Positions 9,252-19,180 of a stretch of 64,000 bases of DNA are shown here, piece after piece. Positions within the stretch are counted from its first letter, which is position 1. The number at the start of each line of letters is the position of its first letter. Location: NCBI RefSeq assembly GCF_025562755.1, contig NZ_CP103300.1:6388501-6452500 (forward strand), read 5' to 3'. The stretch comes from Endozoicomonas euniceicola. GTDB taxonomy: Bacteria > Pseudomonadota > Gammaproteobacteria > Pseudomonadales > Endozoicomonadaceae. The notes below the pieces were generated by a model that saw nothing but the letters and a program-made list of their open reading frames with translations, did not search any database and had not been told where the DNA came from. The translations under genes were made by a program, and so were the position numbers.

Positions 9252-10063
9252 TAGTGCCTTTCAAGCTCCAGCCTCTGCGTCACCTTCCCGCCTGAAGACC
9301 CTATGCTGGTCGCCAGGCACAAGGCTCGCCAGTTGTTACTCGTCCCATTGAGAAGAGAGTCCCGCACTTCGACCAGTTGCCCAGGCTCCACCAGTCCCGG
9401 TGCCGTGTTGCTGTCGGTCAGTGGGATCTCGATGGTGGTGACGCTCTGGTTTCCCCCTTTGGCCAGCTCATTGCGGCCTCGCTCGGTGTTGACCTGGGTT
9501 TCTGTCAGCCAGTCTTCCAGAATATCCGGGGCGGGTTCGTTACCTGCCGACCCTTGCCGCTTGACGTTGACGGCGACTCCCGCATGGGTGCCTGAAATAT
9601 AGACAGCGTTGTATTCCGGCTCGGGTCGCCAGCTGGCGTTCAGGCTGATCACCAGGCTGGCGGGTATGATCCTGTCCATGGTGGCATCGTTCCACTTCCT
9701 GGGGCTGGCTGGGTAGCGGGGCTGGATGTTGAGGGTGTCGCTGTCCCTGGCTGGAATAATCACCGATCCTGCGGTGCTGGTCAGCCGGGCGATTACTTTC
9801 ATGGGGGGGGCGTTCTGGTAGCTGAAGCTACCACCGGGGATGATCCAGTCCGGTGTGCTGTAATCGTTCAGGGTTGGGTATTGGGCTGTGAAGCCAGTAT
9901 TGCTGAGTTCTTCGCTGATGGCCTGCTTTGCATTGATGTTGCTGGTGCTGCTTTTACTCCGCTGCGGGGCATAAGGGGCTGCGAGCAGTTGCGTCCGGCT
10001 GGTGCCGTAAATGCTGTATTGCTTCTTTCCAAACTGGCGACGGCTGGTGTAGCGCTCGATCAT
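9248..10063 (-). CDS. Phage tail/baseplate protein
   Basis: The 271-residue protein directly follows the large tail gene (6 bp gap) on the minus strand. It is rich in Ser, Thr, Pro and Asn with beta-type composition, as expected of a tail-tip or baseplate protein. A C-terminal segment (LTDSNTAPGLVEPGQLVEV) resembles a small OB-like domain. No transmembrane segment is seen. The exact role is not assigned. The large plus-strand frame over 9881-10744 is an antisense shadow of this region. Confidence 0.6.
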   Translation of the reverse strand: MIERYTSRRQFGKKQYSIYGTSRTQLLAAPYAPQRSKSSTSNINAKQAISEELSNTGFTAQYPTLNDYSTPDWIIPGGSFSYQNAPPMKVIARLTSTAGSVIIPARDSDTLNIQPRYPASPRKWNDATMDRIIPASLVISLNASWRPEPEYNAVYISGTHAGVAVNVKRQGSAGNEPAPDILEDWLTETQVNTERGRNELAKGGNQSVTTIEIPLTDSNTAPGLVEPGQLVEVRDSLLNGTSNNWRALCLATSIGSSGGKVTQRLELERHY

Positions 10064-10069
10064 GAAGAC

Positions 10070-11663
10070 CTACTTCCAGCCGTTGATATTGACCTCGACC
10101 TGCTTGGTTCCATTTTCGTCAGGCTCTACCATTGCCAGGCTGCTGGCTCCCCAAAGCTCACCAGTGAGTTCCCAGCTGAAGCTGTCGATGTCGAGGCTGA
10201 CCTCCAACTCTTTCAGCTCGATGGGCGTTCTGTCTGGCAGGATAACGACGCTTATGGTGTTCATAAGCAGGTAGCTCTCCCTGATATCTGGCTGCTTCGG
10301 TTGCGGCTTCTTTGGGTCTTCAGGCTGGGTTTCGCCGCCAAATTTGCCGGTGTAGTCGTTGTCTTTCTGTTGGCGGCCTTCGCCCCAGGGGATGATGACC
10401 GGCTCGTCCTGAGTTCGGTTGCTGCTGTAGGTGGAGCGTTGCCGGGTGTCTTTCGGTTGAATCGCCCGGTTGATTCTTCGTTCACCCAGCCTGAAATAAA
10501 CGTCAGGAGATACTGCCGGAGTGTACCGCTGCCCTTTAAAGGCAAAGTTCAGAAGGCTTGGTGGTGCAACGCTATAGCCGGTCAGGGTCTGCCTGATGAC
10601 TGGGTTGTATTCATCGACCCGGTTAAACCGTTCACTTTGTTGCCTGTCGGTGGTAATGCCCATATGCCATTGCTCTGTCGTCTGTTCATCTCTCGGGAGA
10701 ATGGAGGCATCCCACAGAGTTGCCTGCTTTCTCTCTTGTGCTGACAGCTGTCGCCAGTGCTGGACAGTATGGTTTTCAGTAATGACACCCTGTATTCGGG
10801 TGGTCTTGCCGTTACCGGGGATCACTATACCACCGGAGCTGCCTGTTGTGACCGCCACACTGCCCGTACTGAAATCGATATTGCCCTTGCCGGAACCGTC
10901 CATTTGTCCGTTGCCCGGATCGCTTACATCCTGCCACTTGCCCAGTGCTATGTAGCTGATCACCAGTGTTCCGGGTTTTGGTTTCGCCTCGGCAAAATTG
11001 AAGGTGTAATTAAAGCCCCGGTTCTGGGAAGACACGTCTTCTGTCCCGCTGATGGCAGAACCGACGACGGCAGCCGCAGGCTGGTAAGTAGCGGACGCTG
11101 TACTGGTATACTGGCCGCTGTTGCGATTAAAGGTGCTATCGCCGTACTGGTAGGTGAACACTTCGATGCGACTTTCCACCTTGGTCAGACGAACGTACTG
11201 TTCCTTTTTTCGATGGGATCATAGAGCCGGTAAACCTCGTCCACCTCCGGCGGTCTGCTTTCTTTCCGCTGGATACCCGCAATACTGCGCTGTCCCTCCG
11301 TTTGGTTGCCCAGCAGCTCAAAGCTGGCAGTGGTGCCAGGCACCACATACGCTTCGATACGGTTCCGGGCATTCCTGCGCTCGTCGGTCTGGTCATCGGT
11401 ATTGAACAGAAGAACGCTGACGTTTTGATCTTTGGGAGGCTCGGTCAGGATCAGGTGGCTGCCAAGATAAGCATCGTTATTATCGGTGCGATGCCCACGT
11501 AGGCTTTCTCGCCAATGGTGCGGTATATCCTTGAGATGTCCTGAAACAGGTTGTTGATGTTGCCGTCGATGACTTCGGTGCCGGTTGCCCGACCACCGCC
11601 GTCTTCCTCGTCGCTGAGGCGCTGGCTTTCGAAGAGTTTTACATCGTCGTTGCTGATGGCCAT
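10070..11663 (-). pseudogene. Large phage tail protein, two frameshifts
   Basis: Three frames make one roughly 530-residue protein. The N-terminal part starts MAISNDDVKLFESQRLSDEE (11663). Near 11490 a single-base loss shifts the frame, so AYVGI should continue as RTDNNDAYLGSHL. A second shift occurs in an A6 run near 11213, after which VRLTKVESRIEVFTYQYGD continues to 10070. The end, EVNINGWK, is intact. The protein fits a tail/baseplate structural protein of lambda-like or transposable siphophages. Either the gene is decayed or one shift is a sequencing error; both point to a non-functional prophage. Confidence 0.65.
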
Positions 11664-11708
11664 CCAGACAGCTCCTATAGTTCATCGGAATATTATTTGG
11701 AGGTCTAT

Positions 11709-12071
11709 ATGAAAACTATGTTGCGCTGGTTAAAGTGTCTTCTTTATATACCCTTGTTTACCTGCCTCCCTGCTTTACCTAACGCTTTGCTAGAGGAGTA
11801 CATTATTTACAAAGATGAAGAAACATGGTTACTGCGGAAGTATCAAACCCAACTTGGGAGGATTAATTGGGGGATATATAGAACTAACCATGAGCTTGAA
11901 AGCTATGTTCATAATGTTACTTTTGAGTCAGAGGATAGGGTAACGTTTACGATTGGAAGATGTGGGATCTACAGTACCTGGCGATACATCAGATCTGAAA
12001 ACAACATAGAGCTACGCATTAAAGATCTCCCACTTCCCTGCAACTGCCAAAAAACTACGAGCCCACAGTAA
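11709..12071 (+). CDS. Putative secreted prophage accessory protein
   Basis: The ATG at 11709 is preceded by GGAGG at a good distance. The 120-residue product begins with a positively charged, hydrophobic leader (MKTMLRWLKCLLYIPLFTCL) followed by Ala/Pro residues, consistent with a signal peptide or membrane anchor. The remainder has several Cys residues and no recognised domain. It runs opposite to the phage late genes and overlaps the end of a phage gene remnant by 17 bp. It is likely a lysogenic-conversion type gene. Confidence 0.55.
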   Translation: MKTMLRWLKCLLYIPLFTCLPALPNALLEEYIIYKDEETWLLRKYQTQLGRINWGIYRTNHELESYVHNVTFESEDRVTFTIGRCGIYSTWRYIRSENNIELRIKDLPLPCNCQKTTSPQ

Positions 12072-12876
12072 TTAACTGCAATGTAAGCAAATAAAAGTCA
12101 TCGATAGTAGTGTGTGCTTTAGCCCAAAGAGGTTGAGCCATAATTGGCGTATTATTTCTACGGTCAAACATCACTTCAAACTGTCTTGAATCCGGTAATG
12201 TTAATGTCATGGTATTGTTGAGAGCATTAGCTAATGAATAAAGCATCTTAGGGTAGACATTAAGCCCCGCCCAGCTTACATAATCCCAGGCGTGTGCGCC
12301 CTGAGCATCCGTCTCGTGCAGGGTGTTCACGTTTAGCGTTCTGCTCCCAGAATAAAAGGAGATTTCTGATACAGGACATCAAACGCTTTCCTGACTCCAT
12401 CAAAGATGAAATCATACTGCCAAACAGGTGGGTTCCGCTTTTCATCACCTTGTGCGTCGAAATTTCCTCGATAACCCCACTTCTGTAGAGATTTGCCTGT
12501 GCAGCATGGGCAAGGTACCTTTTCAACGCCACTTCCACAAAGGGCATCAAGATCAGGCTGAACACCAGTGTGGCTGATTTTGTATTAAAGCGATGCCACC
12601 CTGAGTAGGATTTGATCTCTTTGAAGATCAGCTCTATCTGCCACCGGAGGCGATAGGCCTGCAGCACTTCGCTCAGGTTAAACTCCGCACGATCAAGGTT
12701 CGTTACAATGAAAGCCCACTTCTAGTTGGCAATGGCGGCAGGCAGTCCCTTTCTGAGCGGGTATCTTCAGTGAGCTGTACTCGCACCAGATTATTGGTGA
12801 GAAGATCCAGTGCCGTATGAAGCTCTACTGCCGCCGGGCTGACCGTTGAAAACCGTCCGGGGAACGCTTCCTTCAA

Positions 12877-14575
12877 CCTAAATTCAGCGGTTAACCCCTG
12901 AGCTAAACTCTAACCCTCAACAATATTGAGGGCTCGAAGATGGTTCGACCACCAAAACCCACTCCCCCAAAGGGTGAGTTGTCTGAAATGGAAAAAGATC
13001 CCTTATCCGTCAAACTCGAAGTCGATTCTTTCGACGGTAAAATTCATGTCGAGTGGGAGCCTGAAGCATCGGTCACCCCAATGGGACAGCTTCCTTTTTT
13101 TATACAGTTTTTAAAAACAGGTCACCGATTTGAACCCTGGATTAACGATTGCCCACTAACTTATAAAAGCCCAAACGCCCCTCAAAAAGTGGATGTGATT
13201 GGCTCATTAATGCTTTCCATTCTTTCAGGACATAAACGCTATGCGCATATCGGAACAATTATTGGTGATAAAGTAAACGCTCAGTTGCTCGGGATGAAAA
13301 AAATTGTCAGCGATGATTCTGCCAGGCGTGGTTTAAAGAAGATTGACGAAGATGAAGGCGTTGAATGGATGCAAAAACACCTCCATCTCTGTTTTGATCC
13401 GTTATTAACCATTCCATGGATTATGGATGTTGATGTTACCGTGAAAACCATTTATGGGCATCAGGAAGGAGCGGTTAATGGCTATAACCCACATAAGAAA
13501 GGGAGACCCTCTCATACTTACCACTCATATATGATGGCTAATCTTAAATTAATACTGGAAGTTGAAGTCAGACCCGGAAATCAAAGTCAAAGTAAATACT
13601 CTTTACCCGGTTTAATGGAGCTATTAAATCGACTTCCAAAACGCTGCTGGCCTGAATTTGTTCGTGGTGATTGTGATTGGGGAAGTGACCGGGTAATGAG
13701 CGAATTGGAAGATGCTGGTTGTCATTATCTTTTTAAAATGAAGAAGCACGACAACGTTAAGAAAGCCATAGGGAATGCGCACTGTAGCGGAGGATGGGTA
13801 AAATACGACAACCATTGGGAGGGAAAAGAATCCGTAATTAAACTGTCAGGTTGGAAAAAAGAAAGACGCATAATTATTGTTCGAAGACGGCGTCCTGAAA
13901 ATGAAATACCGATGTTGGAAAAAGGAATAAAAGAACGTCAACAAACGTTAGCATTAATAGAAGAGCCAGAAAATATAAAAGCTTACGAGTATTCGGTTCT
14001 GGTCACATCTCTTGATAATGATATAGTCTCGATCATTAATCATTATCGCAATAGGGCTGACTGTGAAAATAACTTTGATGAAATCAAAAACCAATGGGGC
14101 TGGGGCGGTTATGTAACAAAAGATATGGCAAGATGTCGAATGCTGGCCCGAATGGTTGCCTTGGTTTACAACTGGTGGACGCTATACGTTCGATTGAGTA
14201 ATCCGGACTCCCATAAAGAATCAATTACCAGCCGTCCCTTATTAATGAGTTCAATTGGCAAGCTGACCCACTCTGGCAACCAAAAGAAAATAAAGCTGAC
14301 AAGCCAGCATCGATGGATGTATAAAATTGCGAAATTACAAAGTGAACTGTGTGATTTTTTTGATTCAATCAAAAGTATCGCACCGCAGTTGAATCCAATT
14401 AACGCATGGTGTCGTATTTTAACGAAAGCGGTCTCAAAATTTTTGAAAAAAGGGCAGGTTATTACGATGCAACCATTAATTCGATCGGGCTAATGACTTA
14501 AAAAAACGCTGCTCAGAACCGTGAGAAGCTATTCCTAATGGCATGGCTCAGTGGCGTTCAACTGCTGAATTTAGG
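12877..14575 (+). mobile_element. IS1380-like element, copy B, complete
   Basis: The 1699 bp element has inverted ends CCTAAATTCAGC and GCTGAATTTAGG. TTCAA is repeated at 12872-12876 and 14576-14580. It is inserted in the IS4-type transposase gene and is the reference copy for the two damaged copies A and C. Confidence 0.9.
12940..14493 (+). CDS. IS1380-family transposase, copy B
   Basis: The 517-residue protein has IS1380-type DDE blocks: IMDVDVTVKTIYGHQEGAV with the first Asp, RGDCDWGSDRVM with the second and ADCENNFDEIKNQWGWGGY with the catalytic Glu. It is essentially identical to copy C at 34391-35944. The element is complete with a target duplication, so it is probably active and a source of recent copies. 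Confidence 0.9.
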   Translation: MVRPPKPTPPKGELSEMEKDPLSVKLEVDSFDGKIHVEWEPEASVTPMGQLPFFIQFLKTGHRFEPWINDCPLTYKSPNAPQKVDVIGSLMLSILSGHKRYAHIGTIIGDKVNAQLLGMKKIVSDDSARRGLKKIDEDEGVEWMQKHLHLCFDPLLTIPWIMDVDVTVKTIYGHQEGAVNGYNPHKKGRPSHTYHSYMMANLKLILEVEVRPGNQSQSKYSLPGLMELLNRLPKRCWPEFVRGDCDWGSDRVMSELEDAGCHYLFKMKKHDNVKKAIGNAHCSGGWVKYDNHWEGKESVIKLSGWKKERRIIIVRRRRPENEIPMLEKGIKERQQTLALIEEPENIKAYEYSVLVTSLDNDIVSIINHYRNRADCENNFDEIKNQWGWGGYVTKDMARCRMLARMVALVYNWWTLYVRLSNPDSHKESITSRPLLMSSIGKLTHSGNQKKIKLTSQHRWMYKIAKLQSELCDFFDSIKSIAPQLNPINAWCRILTKAVSKFLKKGQVITMQPLIRSG

Positions 14576-15165
14576 TTCAAAGCATCATAGACAGCCTGTG
14601 AGGAGCCATCCTGAATAAGAATATGCTCAAATTCCGAAAACGGACTGCTCTCGTCAAACGCCATGACCTTGCGGGAAAATATTTCCAGACATTGCAGCCA
14701 TAGCCATAGGATGAGAGCGGGCAGGGCCTCTTTTTTAGCCTGATTTGCCCAAGAGCGATAGGACACATTCAGGCCGGTGAGCTCATTAAATTTACGGTGT
14801 AGATCAGCCTGAGTGTCAGAGTTCCCATCGCCACCAAGGGCGGCAATGAGTGACAGAATAAAGTCCAGAGGGCGTACATTCCACTGTCGTATAGTAAAGC
14901 CCAATTGTTCAGCCATCTTGAGGAATTCTGACTGATCGAAACAGGTCAGCAGTTTTTTTCAACTAATCTGGTATTTGCAGTACTCATCTTGTTTAGCCTT
15001 GATGATGTAGTTCAAGCTTATTTTGGCTGATCAAGGTGAGTTCTGCCGGTGGGAATACTGTTTTCTTGTGCTTAATGTCTACCCTAAGCTTGAGTACTAA
15101 CCGTAAGGCGGATTCTTTAACTGATCCCATAATGTGCTTTAATTTTTAGCAGTTGAGATGTGGTA

Positions 15166-15393
15166 ATGCTGACACTGGAACAGCTTCATTATTTAGAAGC
15201 TTTTATGATTATTCTCTCTGAACAGGGCGAACTATTTATGGATGTATTTACGAACCTGGTTTATGGAAACTACGAATTTGATTGCTGGGTTCTCGAAATT
15301 TTTAGCAGTTGCGACCTGGAACTTGCCATTCAAATCATTACTTCAGCGACCGAAAGATACATGGAACACAACGCCATCCCACTGAACCTATAA
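15166..15393 (+). CDS. Small plus-strand prophage accessory protein
   Basis: The 75-residue acidic protein begins MLTLEQLHYLEAF; an in-frame GTG lies two codons upstream. It sits against the end of a minus-strand tail gene (stops 2 bp apart). Like the protein at 8784-9251 it is rich in Leu, Glu and aromatic residues. No domain was recognised. Confidence 0.45.
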   Translation: MLTLEQLHYLEAFMIILSEQGELFMDVFTNLVYGNYEFDCWVLEIFSSCDLELAIQIITSATERYMEHNAIPLNL

Positions 15394-15394
15394 C

Positions 15395-16015
15395 TCATGT
15401 CGCCAGATTGATCTGCATAAACGGACTCAACCCGTTCCCACTAATACTCGGGTCTGCCAGCACATCAATCTGCAAGCTGAGGCTGGCAAAATCATCCGAG
15501 ATAAAGCCAAGGTTCTGGGCTGGAGAGAACTTCACCCGATGCACCCGGATATTGAAGGGCAAGCCTTCACGGGCATCGTTCAGCCCTTCCATAAACAGCA
15601 CAAATTCACGACCACTTTCCACTAATGCCTGCACCATATTAAAGGCAATGGGCGTGTAACTGACTTTTACGCCTTTATTATCAAAACTGCTGTTCACCAG
15701 CACCTTGATACCGGATTTTGCTAACTCATAACCCACTCCCGCCACCAGTGCGGTATCCGTACTGTCTTTGACGGTGACCGCTTGCTTCAAGTCCGGCAGA
15801 TGGTTGAAAGGAATCAATTCACTTTCAACACCATGACTGGGCAATAGTTCATCGGTGATTGGGGTTGTGGTCGCTGCGGTGACACTGCCCCGCAGGGCAA
15901 GGGAGATATTCGAGGCGGTAAAGTCATTAGCGACAATGCTCGCCGTAACACTGGATACCCGGCTGAGTACATTGCGGTTGCCACCGCCACCCTGGTAATT
16001 TTTCAGCTCTTTCAA
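15395..16015 (-). CDS. Phage tail-tube-like protein, N-terminus uncertain
   Basis: The ~206-residue product has a repetitive beta-rich sequence (VTASIVANDFTASNISLALRG; FNIRVHRVKFSPAQNLGF) typical of phage major tail or tail-tube subunits. The first in-frame start is TTG at 16015, right after a stop, and KNYQGGGGNRNVLSR looks like the interior of a longer protein. The preceding frame (15927-16205) reads into the same DNA, so a frameshift may have split one gene. The stop is intact. Confidence 0.6.
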   Translation of the reverse strand: MKELKNYQGGGGNRNVLSRVSSVTASIVANDFTASNISLALRGSVTAATTTPITDELLPSHGVESELIPFNHLPDLKQAVTVKDSTDTALVAGVGYELAKSGIKVLVNSSFDNKGVKVSYTPIAFNMVQALVESGREFVLFMEGLNDAREGLPFNIRVHRVKFSPAQNLGFISDDFASLSLQIDVLADPSISGNGLSPFMQINLAT

Positions 16016-16205
16016 GGTTCACAGGCATATCTCCAAACGAGAGCTGCCCGTTGTTGGGAGTAATATCGGACTGAGTCTCTGAGAAGCTGATTTTCCGGAC
16101 ACCTTCAAAGCTGGCGTGATTGAGCAGTGACCGGATCGTTCGGGCAATGGTCATCAGCTGGTGAGTGGTATCAGGCTGCGTCAGGTAAACGCCGCTGACC
16201 GTTAA
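15927..16205 (-). CDS. Small phage tail protein or N-terminal part of the next gene
   Basis: The frame reads from LELTVSGVYLTQPDTTHQ (a CTG near 16205, or ATG at 16154) through VRKISFSETQSDITPNNGQ to 15927, where it overlaps the tail-tube-like frame by 89 bp. The overlapping tail end (QCTQPGIQC) looks like out-of-frame sequence. Either this is the shifted N-terminal part of the tail-tube-like gene or a separate small tail gene. Confidence 0.4.
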   Translation of the reverse strand, partial: LTVSGVYLTQPDTTHQLMTIARTIRSLLNHASFEGVRKISFSETQSDITPNNGQLSFGDMPVNLERAEKLPGWRWQPQCTQPGIQCYGEHCR

Positions 16206-16214
16206 TTCCAGCCG

Positions 16215-16400
16215 TTACTTTGCCCGTTTACCCTGCCGTTCCAGTTCCCGGATACTGTCCAGCTGTATCAGAATGGCTGGGGGCTCAATGTCCGGAAGGT
16301 CAGCGATGGAATAGCCAGGCAATACCGGAAAACGACTCTCTTCCAGTTTGGCGACCAGGGCTTTGATGATCTGTTCATCAGGGTTCGATGTTGAAGGCAT
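16215..16400 (-). CDS. Small phage head-tail protein, possibly truncated
   Basis: The 61-residue frame from ATG 16400 (MPSTSNPDEQIIKALVAKLE) ends QGKRAK. It overlaps the end of the portal remnant and lies upstream of the tail frames. Genes between portal and tail tube normally include protease, capsid and connectors; none is present here, so a deletion probably removed them and this may be what remains of a tail-completion gene. Confidence 0.4.
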   Translation of the reverse strand: MPSTSNPDEQIIKALVAKLEESRFPVLPGYSIADLPDIEPPAILIQLDSIRELERQGKRAK

Positions 16401-16650
16401 AATCGGGAACCGTGAGCGCACCGCTGACCACCGCTAAATCCATCCAGCGTTGCCAGACCGGGCGGCACAGTTGAAAAACAATCTGGTTATGCTGGATTTG
16501 CTGAATGCGTCGTCTGAACTCATTGATAATCAGGCGTAATGCCCGATCACTGACGCCTTTCATATCGCCGGTCAGTAACTCAAAGGGCAAGCCAATCCCC
16601 GTCGCCACCGCCATTAACTGCTGGCGCATAAGTTGACGGATTAGCTTCAT
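16378..16650 (-). pseudogene. Lambda-type portal protein remnant
   Basis: The frame encodes RQLMAVATGIGLPFELLTGD and NEFRRRIQQIQHNQIVFQL, the conserved region of lambda-type portal proteins that precedes their C-terminus. A full portal is about 500 residues; only 90 are left. Both N-terminal and C-terminal parts are missing, and the terminase gene ends immediately upstream. This indicates a deletion through the head genes. Confidence 0.7.
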
Positions 16651-16653
16651 CCA

Positions 16654-18307
16654 TCAGACTCCCTTGATGGAATACAGACCGTACTGCCGGGGTCGTTTTT
16701 TCTGTTTGCTGATTTCCCGTTCAATGGCCTGAAGACGGCGTTCCATTTCACTGAAGCAGGAATACTCGATTCTGCGGCCTTTGGCGTCCCACTGGAAATA
16801 GGGCACACCGTTTTTATACTTCCTGATCTTTTCTTCAGCGGTGATCTGCCGGAAATAGTCTTCATCAAAACAGTCACTGACAGACCAGTGGCAATAACCA
16901 TTGCCCGGTTCCAGAATGCGGAATCGCTGGTAGAGCAGTTCCTTGGCGGTATCACTGCCGACAAGGGTCAGGTAAACGCCTTTTTTATTCTTGGTCTTGG
17001 GAAAGGTTGCAATAGCTTTACCGGCAATGGAGCTGCCTTTAACCGGAATCGCCCAGTCCGCACCCTGTTGTCTGCAAAAGGTGTAGACTTCATCAGTGAA
17101 GTGACTGCCACTGTCAATGCACACCTGCGCTGCATTGAGAGTGATGCCAGCCTGTCACCTCAAACTCAATCCGGTCATCCTGAACATCACAGCCAATGGT
17201 GATCACCTCGACCCACCATGGGACTTCAGCCGGATAATATTCACGACGTTGATAGAGCAATTCATGCTCGACGGTTTCACCTTTGTCCTGCCAGGTTTCG
17301 CCCAGTACCGTGTTAGTCCAGTCTTTCATCTGTAGTGTTTTTTTCTGTGCTGCCAGAAAATCCTCAACCGCATTTTGCCAGCTGTACCAGCCGTTAGGGC
17401 TGTAGAGCGAACTCAGGTGAAAACCCGCCACCTTGTTGCTTTTATCACCGGTTCCGGCAACCCATTTACCCTCGGTCAGCAGGCGGGGTTTATCTTTCTC
17501 GTAATGTTTGTGACCGCACTGTCTGCATTCAAAACGGGCAGTCTCCGGCTTGTTATCATCAAATTTGATCTGCGCCCAGATGATCGGTTGAAACAGCTCG
17601 CAACCATGACAGCTCACCTGATACTGTCGCTGGTCACTGGCTTCATAAGCTGGTTCAATCTTGCTGGTCTCCGCTATGTTCGGTGTACTGACCATGAATA
17701 TTTTCCGATTGCCGCTAAACGTGGCAGTTCGTTTAATGGCCAGGTTGATCGGACTGCCCTCACCGTCTACATCATCACCGTAAGCATCCACTTCATCCAT
17801 AAACAGAAAACGGGCAGGCATGGAACGCAAACCGGCTCCGCTGTTAGCCCCCGTAAAAATCAGCACCCCGCCAGGGAACTCTTTAGACAACAGAGTATTG
17901 CCACTGTCCCGACTGCGAGGGTCTTTGACCTTGTCCCGCAGTACCGGGATTTCCTCGATCATGGGGGCAATGCGCTGTTTTGAGGTGCGCTTGGCCAGAT
18001 CAAGGGTTGGCAGGACATACATCATCGGAGCTGGCACATGGTCGATGACATAACCCAGCCAGTTATTGCCGCACTCGGTACCGCCTACCTGAGCCCCTTT
18101 CATGAACACCACTTTCTCAATGGGCGATGAAGGCGACAGTGCATCCATGATTTCTTTAAGATATGGCGTTCTTGAGGTACGCCAGTGTCCGGCTTCTTTG
18201 GCGGCCTTGGCTGGAAGAATGCGCTTCTGATCCGCCCATTCGGAAACCGTCAGACGGGTATCGGGTTTCAAACCGGCGAGGAAACCGGCAATATAAGGAC
18301 TGGGCAT
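16654..18307 (-). pseudogene. Phage terminase large subunit (GpA-like), internal deletion
   Basis: The ATPase half (18307 to 17114, 397 codons) has KGAQVGGT as a Walker A-like motif, FLFMDEVDAYG as Walker B and a zinc ribbon (CHGCELF...CRQCGHKHYEK), all typical of GpA-type terminases. After IEFEVTGWHH the frame shifts; the nuclease half resumes as VCIDSGSHFTDEVYTFCRQ and ends near 16654. The stretch usually found between these two points is missing. The packaging motor is therefore broken and the prophage should not package DNA. Confidence 0.8.
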
Positions 18308-18329
18308 AAAAATTACAGGGACTTTTATA

Positions 18330-18590
18330 ATGGCGAAATCACAGCTTCAACGCCTGTTATGGTTGCAGGGCAATCACTGTTTTTATTGTGATCAACCCCT
18401 TGAGCTCAAAGAGGCCAGCATTGACCATGTGATGCCGAAAAGCCTTGGCGGAAAAGATGTGGTGGATAACAAGGTGGTTTGCTGCAAAACCGTTAATCAG
18501 GTATTTGCCAATATGCCGCTCAAAGAAAAACTTCGCTGCCTGATCCAGTGGAAAGGGCAACTTCCCTGCCCCGGAAAAACAGCAAATTAA
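18330..18590 (+). CDS. HNH endonuclease, phage packaging region
   Basis: The 86-residue protein has a compact HNH fold: CFYCDQPL with a CxxC pair, ASIDHVMPKSLGG with the catalytic His, then DNKVVCCKTVN. HNH nucleases next to terminase genes help DNA packaging in many cos-type phages. It is encoded on the plus strand between the two minus-strand terminase genes and overlaps the small-subunit stop by 4 bp. Confidence 0.8.
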   Translation: MAKSQLQRLLWLQGNHCFYCDQPLELKEASIDHVMPKSLGGKDVVDNKVVCCKTVNQVFANMPLKEKLRCLIQWKGQLPCPGKTAN

Positions 18591-19063
18591 CGATCTGACA
18601 GCTGGTGTAGTACCGCTTCAATCTCATTGACCAGGAGTGTTCTAACCGTTGCCGGATCACTCTCAGCCGCCAGTAAATCCGCCAGCCGGTCAGGAAGAGC
18701 AAGCAGCCCGTCCCTGACCATTTTCTCTGCATTAAACGCATCACTTCTGACTTGTGCGGCATCGGTCAACTGACCGTTTTTCTGTTCATACTCCAGCTTC
18801 GCCATCTTCGCCCGAAACGCTTCCCGCATGGTTCGGGCAGTGACGAAATCAACTGTCCCATTCTGTTCTGGCGTCGATGGTTGGGATTTGTCAGGCCGGA
18901 TCAAAGTCACCGGATCAGCATGAGCTTTCATGGACTGAATCGCCTGTTCAGAATCCACCTTACCGTTCTTCAGCTTAACAATCCGTTTCTTGATCAGCTT
19001 GGTGACATAGCCACGGGTAAAACCCTGCTGTCTGGCAAATTCCGCTTGAGAGAGTAATGCCAT
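18587..19063 (-). CDS. Phage terminase small subunit (Nu1-like)
   Basis: The 158-residue protein opens with a helix-turn-helix-like segment (SQAEFARQQGFTRGYVTKLI) as in lambda Nu1-type small terminase subunits that recognise the packaging site. The central part (REAFRAKMAKLEYEQKNGQL) is a helical oligomerisation-type region. It lies upstream of the large subunit on the same strand, separated only by the opposite-strand HNH gene. It appears intact. Confidence 0.75.
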   Translation of the reverse strand: MALLSQAEFARQQGFTRGYVTKLIKKRIVKLKNGKVDSEQAIQSMKAHADPVTLIRPDKSQPSTPEQNGTVDFVTARTMREAFRAKMAKLEYEQKNGQLTDAAQVRSDAFNAEKMVRDGLLALPDRLADLLAAESDPATVRTLLVNEIEAVLHQLSDR

Positions 19064-19180
19064 GGGCTGTCATCCTGAACGTCTGTTCAATGTTTGCTGA
19101 TTATTTCTCGCAAGTCTGACGCCAGCCCCCTATATAGCTCACTCGAACCCTGATAAACACAAAATGAATGGGATGTACTT

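Larger units (their letters stand above)
12260..14916 (-). pseudogene. IS4-family transposase, disrupted
   Basis: The N-terminal part starts MAEQLGFTIRQWNVRPLDF (14916) and ends ILIQDGSSQAVYDALN, where the IS1380 element begins at 14575. It resumes at 12871 with KEAFPGRFSTVSPAAVEL, breaks after LPPLPT with an internal deletion and stop, and continues as YRLRWQIELIFKEIKSYSGW, the IS4 signature around the catalytic Glu. The remaining C-terminus reads to 12260. The middle of the catalytic domain is missing, so it is inactive. Confidence 0.75.
12247..15088 (-). mobile_element. IS4-type element, decayed, invaded by IS1380 copy B
   Basis: The ends share CTTAGGGTAGACATTAAG (12247-12264) and its exact complement (15071-15088). 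The element holds a broken transposase and a complete IS1380 insertion. No flanking duplication was found. Confidence 0.7.
12055..15130 (-). pseudogene. Phage gene split by an IS4-type element
   Basis: A 14-codon start (MGSVKESALRLVLK, 15130 to 15089) and a 63-codon end (MLYSLANALNN... ending LITVGS, 12243 to 12055) flank an insertion on the same strand. They plausibly belong to one small phage structural gene of about 77 codons or slightly more. No target duplication is visible, so some bases may have been lost at the joint. Function is unknown; position suggests a tail-module protein. Confidence 0.5.

Noticed and set aside
9881..10744. Long plus-strand frame of 287 codons
   Set aside because: Antisense to coherent tail genes with clear protein character; treated as a shadow.
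17375..17983. Plus-strand frame of 202 codons
   Set aside because: Antisense to the terminase large subunit.
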